From the NCBI GenBank assembly GCA_045595165.1, contig JAZNZY010000003.1:1-64000 (forward strand): a stretch of 64,000 nucleotides of DNA, read 5' to 3'. This stretch comes from SFLA01 sp045595165. GTDB taxonomy: Bacteria; Bacillota; Clostridia; Oscillospirales; CAG-382. The position numbers and the translations under genes are program-made. The notes beneath the pieces are model-generated. The model was not told the origin of the DNA. It saw nothing but the letters and a program-made list of their open reading frames with translations, and searched no databases. Below, one piece after another: positions 1-7,541 of this stretch (positions are counted from its first letter, which is position 1; each line of letters starts with the position of its first letter).

Positions 1-1008
1 TCCGTTGAGGATGATCTGGCAGATATTTGCGAGGGTGTCTACGTTATTGATGATGGTGGGCTTGCCGAACAGACCCTTGACAGCGGGGAACGGAGGACGG
101 GGACGGGGCTCGCCGCGGTGACCCTCGATGGAGGTGAGAAGCGCGGTTTCTTCGCCGCAAACGAAAGCGCCTGCGCCGAGACGGAGCGTGATCTTGAAGT
201 TGAAGCCGGTGCCGAAGATGTTCTGGCCGAGAACGCCGTTTTCTTCAGCCTGCTTGATTGCGATCTGGAGACGGTTAACAGCGATCGGATACTCTGCGCG
301 AACGTAGATGTAGCCTTCGTCAGCACCGATTGCATAGCCTGCGATAGCCATTGCTTCGAGAACTGCGTGGGGGTCGCCCTCGAGAACGGAGCGGTCCATG
401 AATGCGCCGGGGTCGCCCTCGTCGGCGTTACATACGACGTATTTCTTGCCTGCCGGCTGAGCTTCGGCGAAGGACCACTTTTTACCGGTGGGGAAGCCTG
501 CACCGCCGCGTCCGCGTAAGCCGGAATCCAAAATAAGCTGAATAACCTCGTCGGGAGTCATTTCGGTAAGGCACTTACCGAGCGCCGCATAACCGTCGCG
601 TCCGATATATTCTTCGATATTCTCGGGGTCGATAACACCACAGTTACGGAGTGCGATACGCATCTGACTCTTGTAGAACGCAGTCTCGCTGAGAGAAGAA
701 GCGGCTTCGCCGCCTTCAACAACGGGATCGTTGTAAACAAGTCTCTGAACGGGACGTCCCTTAAGAAGATGTTCTTCAACTATTTCGGGGATATCCTCAG
801 CGGTAACTCTGGAATAAAAGATACCTTCGGGATAAACTATCATTATGGGGCCCAGTGCGCACAGACCGAAGCATCCGGTCTGCACCATTTTAATTTCCTC
901 TGTAAGACCGTGCTTTTCAAGCTCGGCGGTCAGTGCCTCTCTTACTGCGGCACTGCCGGAGGAGGTACATCCTGTACCTGCGCAAATAAGTACGTGAGCG
1001 CGAATCAT
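1..1008 (-). CDS. hndC: NuoF-like flavoprotein subunit of NAD(P)-linked [FeFe]-hydrogenase (HndC/HydB type), 3' end outside the window
   Basis: The first 336 residues are present; the C-terminus lies beyond the left edge. An N-terminal thioredoxin-like [2Fe-2S] domain (about residues 1-120, with CAGTGCTSSGS near the start and CFGLCALGP further on) precedes a NuoF/51-kDa domain carrying the FMN/NADH-binding motifs GLRGRGGAGFPTG and GAGAFVCGEETALL. This fusion is typical of HndC/HydB, which passes electrons between NAD(P)H and the catalytic [FeFe]-hydrogenase subunit in the cytoplasm. The ATG is preceded by GGAGG at 10 nt. It is the last visible gene of the hnd operon; the hydrogenase large subunit (HndD/HydA) would be expected next, off-window. 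Whether NAD or NADP is used, or ferredoxin bifurcation occurs, cannot be read from this fragment. Confidence 0.93.
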   Translation of the reverse strand, partial: MIRAHVLICAGTGCTSSGSAAVREALTAELEKHGLTEEIKMVQTGCFGLCALGPIMIVYPEGIFYSRVTAEDIPEIVEEHLLKGRPVQRLVYNDPVVEGGEAASSLSETAFYKSQMRIALRNCGVIDPENIEEYIGRDGYAALGKCLTEMTPDEVIQLILDSGLRGRGGAGFPTGKKWSFAEAQPAGKKYVVCNADEGDPGAFMDRSVLEGDPHAVLEAMAIAGYAIGADEGYIYVRAEYPIAVNRLQIAIKQAEENGVLGQNIFGTGFNFKITLRLGAGAFVCGEETALLTSIEGHRGEPRPRPPFPAVKGLFGKPTIINNVDTLANICQIILNG

Positions 1009-1032
1009 TTATATATTTCCTCCGTTTATATC

Positions 1033-1398
1033 TTATTTATTTTCTGAAGTGTATTCGGTTACGGGCTTGCCACCTTTGATATGCTCTGCAACGATGCGCT
1101 TTGCCATATCGGGGGTTACGTTGATATAGGTAACCTTTTCTTTGCCTGCTTCGATAACCTCTACCACGGGCTCGTACTGGCACATGCCGATACAGCCGGT
1201 TTGAAGTACTGTAGCTGCAGAGGACAGTCCCTCGTTTGCTACCTCTTCAACAAGAGTGTTGAGAACAAGTCTTGCGCCTGCTGCAATACCGCAGGTGCCC
1301 ATACCCACTACTATGCGTACACCGTTTACGCCTTCGCGGATACCGACCTTGTCCTTCATCTTATCTCTGATCTGGGCAAGTTCTGCTAATGTTTTCAT
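1033..1398 (-). CDS. hndB: [2Fe-2S] thioredoxin-like ferredoxin subunit (HndB type)
   Basis: A 121-residue protein with a thioredoxin-like [2Fe-2S] ferredoxin fold. Cluster cysteines are visible in GTCGIAAGAR (about residue 34) and LQTGCIGMCQYEP (about residues 66-78), the usual C-x(n)-C...C-x3-C layout. HndB-type proteins are small electron-transfer subunits of multimeric [FeFe]-hydrogenases. It sits 24 nt upstream of hndC and 30 nt downstream of the ATPase-domain gene, all on the minus strand, so it is part of one operon. A start RBS (AAAGGATC) lies before the ATG. The family assignment is solid; the HndB name relies on the neighbouring genes. Confidence 0.88.
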   Translation of the reverse strand: MKTLAELAQIRDKMKDKVGIREGVNGVRIVVGMGTCGIAAGARLVLNTLVEEVANEGLSSAATVLQTGCIGMCQYEPVVEVIEAGKEKVTYINVTPDMAKRIVAEHIKGGKPVTEYTSENK

Positions 1399-1428
1399 TA
1401 AAAAAGATCCTTTCTTTTTTCGGTATAT

Positions 1429-1974
1429 TTACATTTTTATATTTTCGTATTGTTGTTTGACGTAGTCCTTTATCCAAAGCTGTACGTCGGGATTTGAAAG
1501 GGGCAATCCCTGCAGGGCTTCCCGTAAAGCCCTTGTATCCAGCTCTACCGTTTTGCCCATAACGTCGTGTTTGAATACCACATCTCCCTCGCCGCAGCCG
1601 TGCGCCATAAGGCATACGGTGGACGCCATATCGCCCAGCGGTGTGAAATCTATATGGTCTTTAAAAAACACTCCGATTATTGCTGTTCCGTGTTTTTTCT
1701 CATCCTGCGAGCTTTGTATTTCAACGTGACCTCCGGTCTGCTCTGCAGCCTGACGGAAAAACGGAATACCGAGTCCGACGTTTCTGGTGGTGCGGGTAGT
1801 GTAGAACGGGTCGGAAACCTTGTTAAGCGTTTCCTCACTCATACCGCTGCCGTTATCCTTTATGCATACGATAAGCCTGTCCTCCGTTTCTTTCAACAGA
1901 ACTTCTGTCAGCGAGGAGCGGGCTTCAAAGGAATTTTGGGCGATATCAAGTATATTAAGGGATAACTCTTTCAT
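1429..1974 (-). CDS. Histidine-kinase-like ATPase-domain protein of the hydrogenase operon
   Basis: A 181-residue soluble protein consisting of a GHKL (HATPase_c) fold without a histidine phosphotransfer domain. The N box (DIAQNSFEA, about residues 10-18), G1 box (DNGSGM, about 40-45) and G2-like GLGIPFF (about 67-73) are present. The C-terminal ~70 residues have no motif I recognise. Stand-alone ATPase-domain proteins of this kind often sit between hndA- and hndB-like genes in Clostridia. Their role is not established to my knowledge; a regulatory kinase or switch function is inference. It follows the DRTGG gene by 30 nt and precedes hndB, and has a GAGGCGG ribosome binding site. Confidence 0.85.
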   Translation of the reverse strand: MKELSLNILDIAQNSFEARSSLTEVLLKETEDRLIVCIKDNGSGMSEETLNKVSDPFYTTRTTRNVGLGIPFFRQAAEQTGGHVEIQSSQDEKKHGTAIIGVFFKDHIDFTPLGDMASTVCLMAHGCGEGDVVFKHDVMGKTVELDTRALREALQGLPLSNPDVQLWIKDYVKQQYENIKM

Positions 1975-2004
1975 TTTCCGCCTCGTGGTGATCGATAATA
2001 TATA

Positions 2005-2331
2005 TTACAGTATCTTGCTCAGCTTCGTGCAGATATCGTAAGCGTTATCAGGCATAAGCAAAAGGTTGATTCCTCTTGTTTCCGCCATGGAGATAACGTC
2101 ATCCTCAGGACGGGCGTTTTCTCCGATAACAACACAGCTTACGTCTGCAAGAGATGCCACGGCAAGAACGTTGATATTTGACATTATCGTTACCCACACG
2201 TTGCACGGGCGCGCTTTACCCATTACCCGACTGAGGAGATCACCGGTATAACAGCCGCGCACAGTCTTTTCTCCGCAAGGCAGTGCAAGCACTTGCGGTT
2301 CAAGCAGCGTAATAAGCTCGTTTACCGTCAT
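2005..2331 (-). CDS. DRTGG-domain protein of the hydrogenase operon
   Basis: A 108-residue protein resembling the DRTGG domain, which is also found in phosphotransacetylase and other clostridial proteins. It contains VRGCYTGDLLSRVMGKARPCNVWVT-type sequence, with the family's glycine-rich turn and a C-terminal NLLLMPDNAYDICTKL helix. The start chosen here (MTVNELITLL) has AGGAG 9 nt upstream; an in-frame ATG three codons earlier touches the AGGAG and is unlikely to be used. Lying between hndA and the ATPase-domain gene is a recurrent arrangement in Clostridia. A ligand-sensing or regulatory role is plausible but unproven. Confidence 0.8.
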   Translation of the reverse strand: MTVNELITLLEPQVLALPCGEKTVRGCYTGDLLSRVMGKARPCNVWVTIMSNINVLAVASLADVSCVVIGENARPEDDVISMAETRGINLLLMPDNAYDICTKLSKIL

Positions 2332-2410
2332 TTTGTACATCTCCTTTCGGATACGTTGTTGCGCCAGGGGGAAAGCGCCGGTTTGAAAGCCGGAAAACAT
2401 CTGTATCCTT

Positions 2411-2893
2411 TTAGTTTCTGTATTTATCCAGAATATCCTTAACGTCTGCGGGAGTAAGACGACCGTAAACGTCTTCGTTTATTGTCATTACGGGTGCAAG
2501 ACCGCAGCAACCGAGGCAGCGGGTGTCCTGAATAGTGAACAATCCGTCAGCAGTGGTTTCGCCTGCGCCGATACCGAGTATCTCCATAACCTTATCAAGA
2601 ACTGCCTGCGCACCTTTAACGTAGCAAGCGGTACCTGTGCATACGCTGATAATGTATTCTCCCTTGGGTTTAAGAGAAAACTGGGCATAGAATGTAGCAA
2701 CGCCGTAAACCTCGGAAAGAGGGATATCCAGCGAATCTGCTATAAGCTCTTGTGTTTCCAAAGAAAGGTATCCGAAGAGTCCCTGTGCGTATTGCATGAT
2801 GGGCATAAGAGGGCCGTCCATATTCTTGTGTTCCTCAATAAACGCCTTGAGCTCGGCTGTCTTTTGCTCCATCTTCTCTTTTGTTAATGCCAT
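2411..2893 (-). CDS. hndA: NuoE-like [2Fe-2S] subunit of [FeFe]-hydrogenase (HndA/HydC type)
   Basis: A 160-residue NuoE/24-kDa family protein. After an N-terminal helical segment, the thioredoxin-like fold carries the four cluster ligands as C-TGTA-C (in SVCTGTACYVKGAQ) and C-LGC-C (in DTRCLGCCGLAPVM). It accepts electrons from the NuoF-like partner encoded three genes downstream. It is the first gene of the operon: a good RBS (AGGAGG) precedes the ATG, and a sigma-A type promoter lies about 110 nt upstream. Length and motifs match full-length family members. Confidence 0.92.
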   Translation of the reverse strand: MALTKEKMEQKTAELKAFIEEHKNMDGPLMPIMQYAQGLFGYLSLETQELIADSLDIPLSEVYGVATFYAQFSLKPKGEYIISVCTGTACYVKGAQAVLDKVMEILGIGAGETTADGLFTIQDTRCLGCCGLAPVMTINEDVYGRLTPADVKDILDKYRN

Positions 2894-2962
2894 TCTTTTT
2901 TGTCCTCCTGAAAAACTTATTTAACAGTTTTAGACCTGTTTGTTTTTGTAAAAATATCAAGC

Positions 2963-2984
2963 GTTATATAAAAAAGTATATAAC
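2963..2984. promoter_or_regulatory. Inverted repeat in the hnd leader, candidate operator
   Basis: GTTATATA and TATATAAC form a perfect 8-bp inverted repeat around a 6-nt A-rich spacer. It lies about 12-33 nt downstream of the expected transcription start of the hydrogenase operon, where a bound repressor could block the polymerase. It does not match the usual Rex consensus (TTGTTAA-N4-TTAACAA) in spacing. The operator role is inference. Confidence 0.4.
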
Positions 2985-3002
2985 AGCATATATGTTCACC
3001 AT

Positions 3003-3031
3003 ATAATAGCACATCCTTAAGTTTTTTTCAA
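3003..3031 (-). promoter_or_regulatory. Sigma-A type promoter of the hydrogenase operon
   Basis: Read on the minus strand, TTGAAA, a 17-nt spacer and TATTAT, each one base from consensus. Transcription would begin near 2996, about 100 nt before the hndA start codon. Confidence 0.6.
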
Positions 3032-3072
3032 CAAAAAATGCAAAAAAATTTCACTTAATTTATATAAAATAT

Positions 3073-3101
3073 TTGTGTATTGGAAAAAAGTGTGATATAA
3101 T
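3073..3101 (+). promoter_or_regulatory. Sigma-A type promoter of the GH13 gene
   Basis: TTGTGT, a 17-nt spacer and a consensus TATAAT. Start of transcription near 3108 leaves a very short leader containing the AGGAG at 3111. It is divergent from the hnd promoter, 40 bp away. Confidence 0.55.
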
Positions 3102-3126
3102 TTATGAGAAAGGAGTAATGAACCTC

Positions 3127-4785
3127 ATGAAAAACAAAACTTGGTGGCACGATAAAGTCGCGTATCAGATATATCCCCGTTCTTTTATGGATTCCAACGG
3201 CGACGGTATCGGCGATATAAACGGCATTATCAGCAAGCTTGATTACCTTAAAGACTTGGGTGTGGAGATAGTTTGGCTTTCTCCCGTATACCGCTCTCCT
3301 ATGGACGACGGCGGTTACGATATCTCCGATTATTACGATATAGACCCTATCTTCGGCAAAAAAGAAGATATGGATAAGCTTTTGGAAGAGGCAAATAAGC
3401 GGGGCATAAAGATACTTATGGACCTTGTTATCAACCATTGCTCCGATGAGCACGAGTGGTTCCAAAAGGCTCTTGCAGACCCGAACTGCGAGGAAGCGGA
3501 TTATTTCTGGTTCCGCGAGAGTGAGAACGGCCCTCCCAACAACTGGCGCTCTATGTTCGGCGGCTCTGCTTGGGAAAACGTTGGCGGAAACAGGTACTAT
3601 ATGCATCTGTTCTCTAAAAAACAGCCCGATCTTAACTGGGAAAACCCCGTTTTAAGACAAAAACTGTACGATATGATCAATTATTGGCTGGATAAGGGCT
3701 TGGGCGGCTTCCGTATAGATGCTATCACTCACATAAAGAAGGACCCTACATTAAAATCCTACCCTGCGGATGCGGACGGAATGGCAGGCTGCTTTGCTCC
3801 TACCAGAAACTTCCCCGGTATCGGCGAATATCTCACGGATCTGCGCAAAAACACCTTCGATAATTACGAATGTGTTACCGTTGCGGAGGCGGCAGGTGTG
3901 CCCTATCAGGATCTTGGCGCATACATAGGCGCGGAAGACGGATATTTTGATACTATGTTCGATTTCTCTTATTCCGAGCCTTACGCGTACGGAAACGGTT
4001 GGCACGATTGCTATCGTCCCGGTGAATGGGATTTTGTTTCCTGGAGAGATACTTTGTATATGAGCCAGACCGAAACCGAAAAAATCGGATTCGGCGCGGT
4101 GTTTATAGAAAACCACGATTACCCCCGTTCTATGGATAAATTCATTCCCGATGCGTACAGAAGCGAGCGTGCTCAGAGAATGCTGGGCAATATGTATTTC
4201 TTTATGCGGGGTATTCCCTTTATTTATCAGGGGCAGGAATTGGGTATGACCAACACCCGTATGGACAGAATCGAGGATTTTGACGATATCTCCACCAAAA
4301 ACCACTACCGCGTAGCTTTAAGGGACGGTCTTTCTCCCGAAAAAGCGCTGGCTGGAGTTATGCGTTATTCCCGCGATAACGCTCGCGTTCCGTTCCCTTG
4401 GACAACGGGTGAAAACGGCGGCTTTACCACAGGCACTCCTTGGCTTAAATGTCATCCCGATTACAAGGAATTCGCCGCAGAAGAGCTGATGAAAGACGAA
4501 AACAGCATGTACCACTGGTACAAGAATATGATCCGCATCCGCTCCGAATACAAGGATATACTTGTAGAAGGCTCTTTTGCTCCTCTTGATTTCGGTGTTG
4601 AAAAGAGCGTGTGCTATTCCCGCACCTCACAAAGCGGAAAGATAGTAAGCATAAACTCCTTTACTCCCGAAGCTACCGAATACGCTTGCGGATCAGGCAA
4701 GGTTATTAACGGCGACGGCATAAAGAGCTATGAAAACGGCGTGCTTACCCTTGAGCCCTTCGGCTGTGCTTTGATACTTTTGTAA
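3127..4785 (+). CDS. GH13 alpha-glucosidase / oligo-1,6-glucosidase
   Basis: A 552-residue cytoplasmic alpha-amylase-family enzyme without signal peptide, the size of bacterial oligo-1,6-glucosidases. Region I is DLVINH, the nucleophile is Asp198 in GFRIDAI, the acid/base is Glu254 in TVAEAAG, and the transition-state Asp331 is in ENHDYPR. The calcium-binding-like loop DSNGDGIGD near the N-terminus fits the subfamily. It would release glucose from isomalto- or malto-oligosaccharides or sucrose-like glucosides; exact linkage preference is not decidable here. An ATG nine bases earlier is only 2 nt from AGGAG, so the ATG at 3127 (11 nt spacing) is preferred. The following oxidoreductase gene begins 11 nt after its stop and is probably co-transcribed. 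Confidence 0.92.
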   Translation: MKNKTWWHDKVAYQIYPRSFMDSNGDGIGDINGIISKLDYLKDLGVEIVWLSPVYRSPMDDGGYDISDYYDIDPIFGKKEDMDKLLEEANKRGIKILMDLVINHCSDEHEWFQKALADPNCEEADYFWFRESENGPPNNWRSMFGGSAWENVGGNRYYMHLFSKKQPDLNWENPVLRQKLYDMINYWLDKGLGGFRIDAITHIKKDPTLKSYPADADGMAGCFAPTRNFPGIGEYLTDLRKNTFDNYECVTVAEAAGVPYQDLGAYIGAEDGYFDTMFDFSYSEPYAYGNGWHDCYRPGEWDFVSWRDTLYMSQTETEKIGFGAVFIENHDYPRSMDKFIPDAYRSERAQRMLGNMYFFMRGIPFIYQGQELGMTNTRMDRIEDFDDISTKNHYRVALRDGLSPEKALAGVMRYSRDNARVPFPWTTGENGGFTTGTPWLKCHPDYKEFAAEELMKDENSMYHWYKNMIRIRSEYKDILVEGSFAPLDFGVEKSVCYSRTSQSGKIVSINSFTPEATEYACGSGKVINGDGIKSYENGVLTLEPFGCALILL

Positions 4786-4796
4786 AGGAAAAATAT

Positions 4797-5834
4797 ATGA
4801 TTAAAATAGGATTAAGCGGCGTTGGCAGAATGGGCTCGTACCACCTCGCCGTGTACGAAAAATTAATGAACGAGGGCTTTCCCGTTAAGGTTGTCGCTGT
4901 TTGCGACGTAGATGTTTCCCGTCTTGACGGAAGTAAATCCACCCTTTCCAATTTGGCAGGGGAAAAAGGTAATATTTCCGCATATAACCAGTATACCGAC
5001 CTTGACGAAATGCTAAAAAACGAAGAGCTGGACGCAGTTGATATAATTATGCCCACATACCTTCACAGCGCTGCGGCTGTTAAGGTGCTTAACAGCGGCA
5101 GACATTGTATGTGCGAAAAGCCTATGGCACTTAACGAAGATGAGTGCCGCGCAATGATAGACGCTGCCGATAAAAACGGCAAAATCCTTATGATCGGTCA
5201 TTGCCTCCGTTTCTGGAAGGAATACGCATATCTTAAGGATATTACCGAAAAAGGCGTTTACGGTGCCTGCCTCAAGGCGTCATTCTGGCGGGGCGGATAT
5301 CAGGACCACGTTAATTCCCCCTCTTGGGAGGATTGGATAATCACCCGTGAAAAGGGCGGCGGCGGTCTGTTTGACCAGCATATTCACGATGCAGACTGTA
5401 TCCGCTGGCTGTTCGGCGATCCCGAAACGGTTTCCGTTTTCGGCAAGACCGTTCATCCCAAGAGCGCCCACGATATCGTAAACGCCAACTACGTGTATTC
5501 CGATAAACCCGTTTACGCTCACGATGATGTGGCTTACAAGGGTTATCCCTTCGGTTACGGATTTACCGTAAGCTATGAGCACGGCACGGTGGAATATAAA
5601 GATAACCTTCTTACCGTTTATCCCGAGGAGGGCGAAAAGTTCACACCCGACCTCACCTCCTACGGCGAAACCACGGATGCATATTACAACGAGCTTAAAT
5701 ATTTCCTCACCTGCGTGCTGGAAGGACGTAAGCCCGAAAGATGTATGCCTTATGAAAGTATGCAGGCTGTAAAGCTGGTTACCGCAGAAACCCTTTCCGC
5801 AGACAACGGCGGAAAAATGATACAATATAAATAA
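4797..5834 (+). CDS. Gfo/Idh/MocA family oxidoreductase
   Basis: A 345-residue NAD(P)-dependent dehydrogenase. The Rossmann motif GLSGVGRMGSYH is at the N-terminus, and the family signature CEKPMALNEDE (about residues 105-115, EKP lysine conserved) is intact. The catalytic region includes GGGGLFDQHIHDADCIRWLFG. Members oxidise sugars or inositols at a ring carbon. A likely substrate is a sugar or glucoside, given the GH13 gene immediately upstream, but inositol 2-dehydrogenase activity is equally possible. AAAGGA just ahead of the ATG overlaps the stop of the GH13 gene, indicating coupling. Confidence 0.88.
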   Translation: MIKIGLSGVGRMGSYHLAVYEKLMNEGFPVKVVAVCDVDVSRLDGSKSTLSNLAGEKGNISAYNQYTDLDEMLKNEELDAVDIIMPTYLHSAAAVKVLNSGRHCMCEKPMALNEDECRAMIDAADKNGKILMIGHCLRFWKEYAYLKDITEKGVYGACLKASFWRGGYQDHVNSPSWEDWIITREKGGGGLFDQHIHDADCIRWLFGDPETVSVFGKTVHPKSAHDIVNANYVYSDKPVYAHDDVAYKGYPFGYGFTVSYEHGTVEYKDNLLTVYPEEGEKFTPDLTSYGETTDAYYNELKYFLTCVLEGRKPERCMPYESMQAVKLVTAETLSADNGGKMIQYK

Positions 5835-5835
5835 A

Positions 5836-5875
5836 ATCACCCCAAGAAACCTTACGGCTTCTCGGGAACCCCGAT
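5836..5875 (-). repeat. Terminator-abutting palindrome, copy A
   Basis: ATCACCCCAAGAA, an inner imperfect palindrome (AACC/GGCTT) and TTCTCGGGAACCCCGAT. It shares both ends with the copies at 7462, 35754, 47479 and 57296. The CCCCGA end faces the hairpin at 5881. Confidence 0.75.
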
Positions 5876-5880
5876 AATTA

Positions 5881-5907
5881 AAAACGCCCGAATTTCTCGG
5901 GCGTTTT
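5881..5907. terminator. Bidirectional intrinsic terminator
   Basis: AACGCCCGA paired with TCTCGGGCGTT, flanked by A and T tracts, between the convergent Gfo/Idh gene and the repeat lipoprotein gene. Confidence 0.85.
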
Positions 5908-5927
5908 ATTATGGAGTGATTATGCTG

Positions 5928-7304
5928 TTAAATAATCGGGAAGAAGATATCATAAAAAGAGTAATATTTGTGATACCACGCGCCGAAGCCTTCGTATTCG
6001 CGTACCGAATGTCCGCCGGTGGCGTAGGAATGGTACTCCTTCTTTATAATTTCTCCGTCTTCGTTATAAGTGTATTCCCAAACCTCGTCTTGTTTACCGC
6101 TGAACTCGTTGTATCCTTTTTCCACCGATTTTATAATTCTTCCGTATTCATCGGTGGTATACTCAATACGTCCGTAACTATTAAGTCCGTCTATAGAATC
6201 CCATTCCTCGGATTTAATAAAACCGTTTTCGTCGTATTCGTATACATAGCGGTAAATTTGATTTTCTCCGCTTTTCTTTTCCTTGACCAAAAGATTTCCG
6301 TTTTCATCGTAGGTTCGGGTTTCGATAGCGATAGTTCCGTCAAAATACGGTTCTTCCGTCTTTACAAGCTTACCGTTTTCTCCGTAGGTATACTTGGTTA
6401 TACTGCCGTTAAGGGATTCCTCGATAATTCTTCCTTGTTCATCGTGCTTCCATTTCTGTATACGGTAAACTCCCATATCGCTTTTGTAGGTTTCGTAGTG
6501 GATAATTCTTCCGTTACCGTCATAAGCAAATCTTTTTATTTCCAAAACGTCGTCGGAAGAATGGGTGGTGGTTTCAATCCGTTCAAGCATACCGTAATCG
6601 TTCCAGAAAAACAGCTTTGTCTGCGAATATCCGTCCCGTATTTCAGTACGCTTGATAAGTCTTCCCTCGGAATCGTAATAATATTTATGATAACTGTCCG
6701 AAACCGTGTGTAACAAACCGTTGCTGTCGAAGTAAAATCCGGTTACGCTGTCGTGAGGTGATCCTGAGCCGTGGTGGTATTCGTATACTGTCAAATATAC
6801 GCTTTTGGGATTGCCGTTTTCGTAAAACCGGCAAAAATAGTTATAAGTCCCGTCTATTCCGCGTAACGTATCGTGAAACTGATACTTTTGGGTTTCATAA
6901 TAAGAACCGAAGTTGTTGAGCAGTTGGGTGGCATAAATATCGTATTCTTTTTCTTTTAGCAATCTGTATGCTTGTGTGTATTCGCCGCTGTTGATAAGAG
7001 TGTGTATTTCCTCATATCCTTCCGGTATTTGTATTACATCCGGCGTTTTGGGGAAATTCTCGCTTATCATTGGCTGTGCGTAGCTTTTTTCGTCAGCGTC
7101 GCTCTCTTCCGCAGGCTTGCTTTCCTCGGGTTTGCTGTCCTCGGGTTTGCTTTCCTCGGGCGCAGATTCGTTTACGCTTTCTTCTGCGGATTCGGAGCGG
7201 GAAACATTACTGCTCACGTCGGCGGGGTCGTCGGCTATGCATGAAACCGTAAACAAAACGATAGATAAAATAAGTGCTGTAAGTACAAAAAGCTTGGTTT
7301 TCAT
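5928..7304 (-). CDS. Lipoprotein with acidic linker and YD/RHS-like repeats
   Basis: A 458-residue exported lipoprotein. The signal peptide ends in the lipobox TVSC (Cys about residue 22). It is followed by a Glu/Ser/Pro-rich linker with repeated EESKPE units (about residues 38-75). From about residue 180 onward come roughly eight degenerate repeats of the form YD-x-x-G-x-(I/L)-x-x-x-E (YDSEGRLIKR, YDGNGRIIHY, YGENGKLVKT, YDENGNLLVK, YDENGFIKSE), which resemble RHS/YD repeats or the MORN-like toxin-WDR class. The start is the ATG after GGAGGAGAAACAT; an ATG five codons earlier lies in the RBS itself. Function unknown. A cell-surface binding or structural role is inference. Confidence 0.82.
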   Translation of the reverse strand: MKTKLFVLTALILSIVLFTVSCIADDPADVSSNVSRSESAEESVNESAPEESKPEDSKPEESKPAEESDADEKSYAQPMISENFPKTPDVIQIPEGYEEIHTLINSGEYTQAYRLLKEKEYDIYATQLLNNFGSYYETQKYQFHDTLRGIDGTYNYFCRFYENGNPKSVYLTVYEYHHGSGSPHDSVTGFYFDSNGLLHTVSDSYHKYYYDSEGRLIKRTEIRDGYSQTKLFFWNDYGMLERIETTTHSSDDVLEIKRFAYDGNGRIIHYETYKSDMGVYRIQKWKHDEQGRIIEESLNGSITKYTYGENGKLVKTEEPYFDGTIAIETRTYDENGNLLVKEKKSGENQIYRYVYEYDENGFIKSEEWDSIDGLNSYGRIEYTTDEYGRIIKSVEKGYNEFSGKQDEVWEYTYNEDGEIIKKEYHSYATGGHSVREYEGFGAWYHKYYSFYDIFFPII

Positions 7305-7359
7305 ATGTTTCTCCTCCATTAGTAATTATATATATTCGGCTGTTAACCTTTACACTTAT

Positions 7360-7387
7360 ATTATACATAATATGGTAAAAATGTCTA
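7360..7387 (-). promoter_or_regulatory. Promoter of the repeat lipoprotein gene
   Basis: On the minus strand, TAGACA (5 of 6), 16-nt spacer, consensus TATAAT. Confidence 0.5.
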
Positions 7388-7461
7388 TAAATAAATTATG
7401 AATAAAATGAATTTTGTGTAAATGAACAATAAATTATTTGTAATTTGTAGATTTTATACTA

Positions 7462-7500
7462 ATCACCCTAAGAAGCCGCAAGGCTTCTTGGGGACCCCGA
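7462..7500 (-). repeat. Terminator-abutting palindrome, copy B
   Basis: ATCACCCTAAGAAGCC, CGCAA loop, GGCTTCTTGGGG, then ACCCCGA. It is the most regular copy. The CCCCGA end runs directly into the A tract of the terminator at 7502. Confidence 0.8.
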
Positions 7501-7501
7501 C

Positions 7502-7538
7502 AAAAAGCGGCATTCGCAAAAAACGGATGCCGCTTTAA
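7502..7538 (-). terminator. Intrinsic terminator of the amidase operon
   Basis: A 13-bp stem (AAAGCGGCATTCG with CGGATGCCGCTTT) and 7-nt loop, followed on the minus strand by TTTTTG. It begins just after the amidase stop codon. Confidence 0.85.
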
Positions 7539-7541
7539 AAG

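Noticed and set aside
2963..2984. Rex operator at the hydrogenase promoter
   Set aside because: Half-sites and spacing do not match TTGTTAA-N4-TTAACAA.
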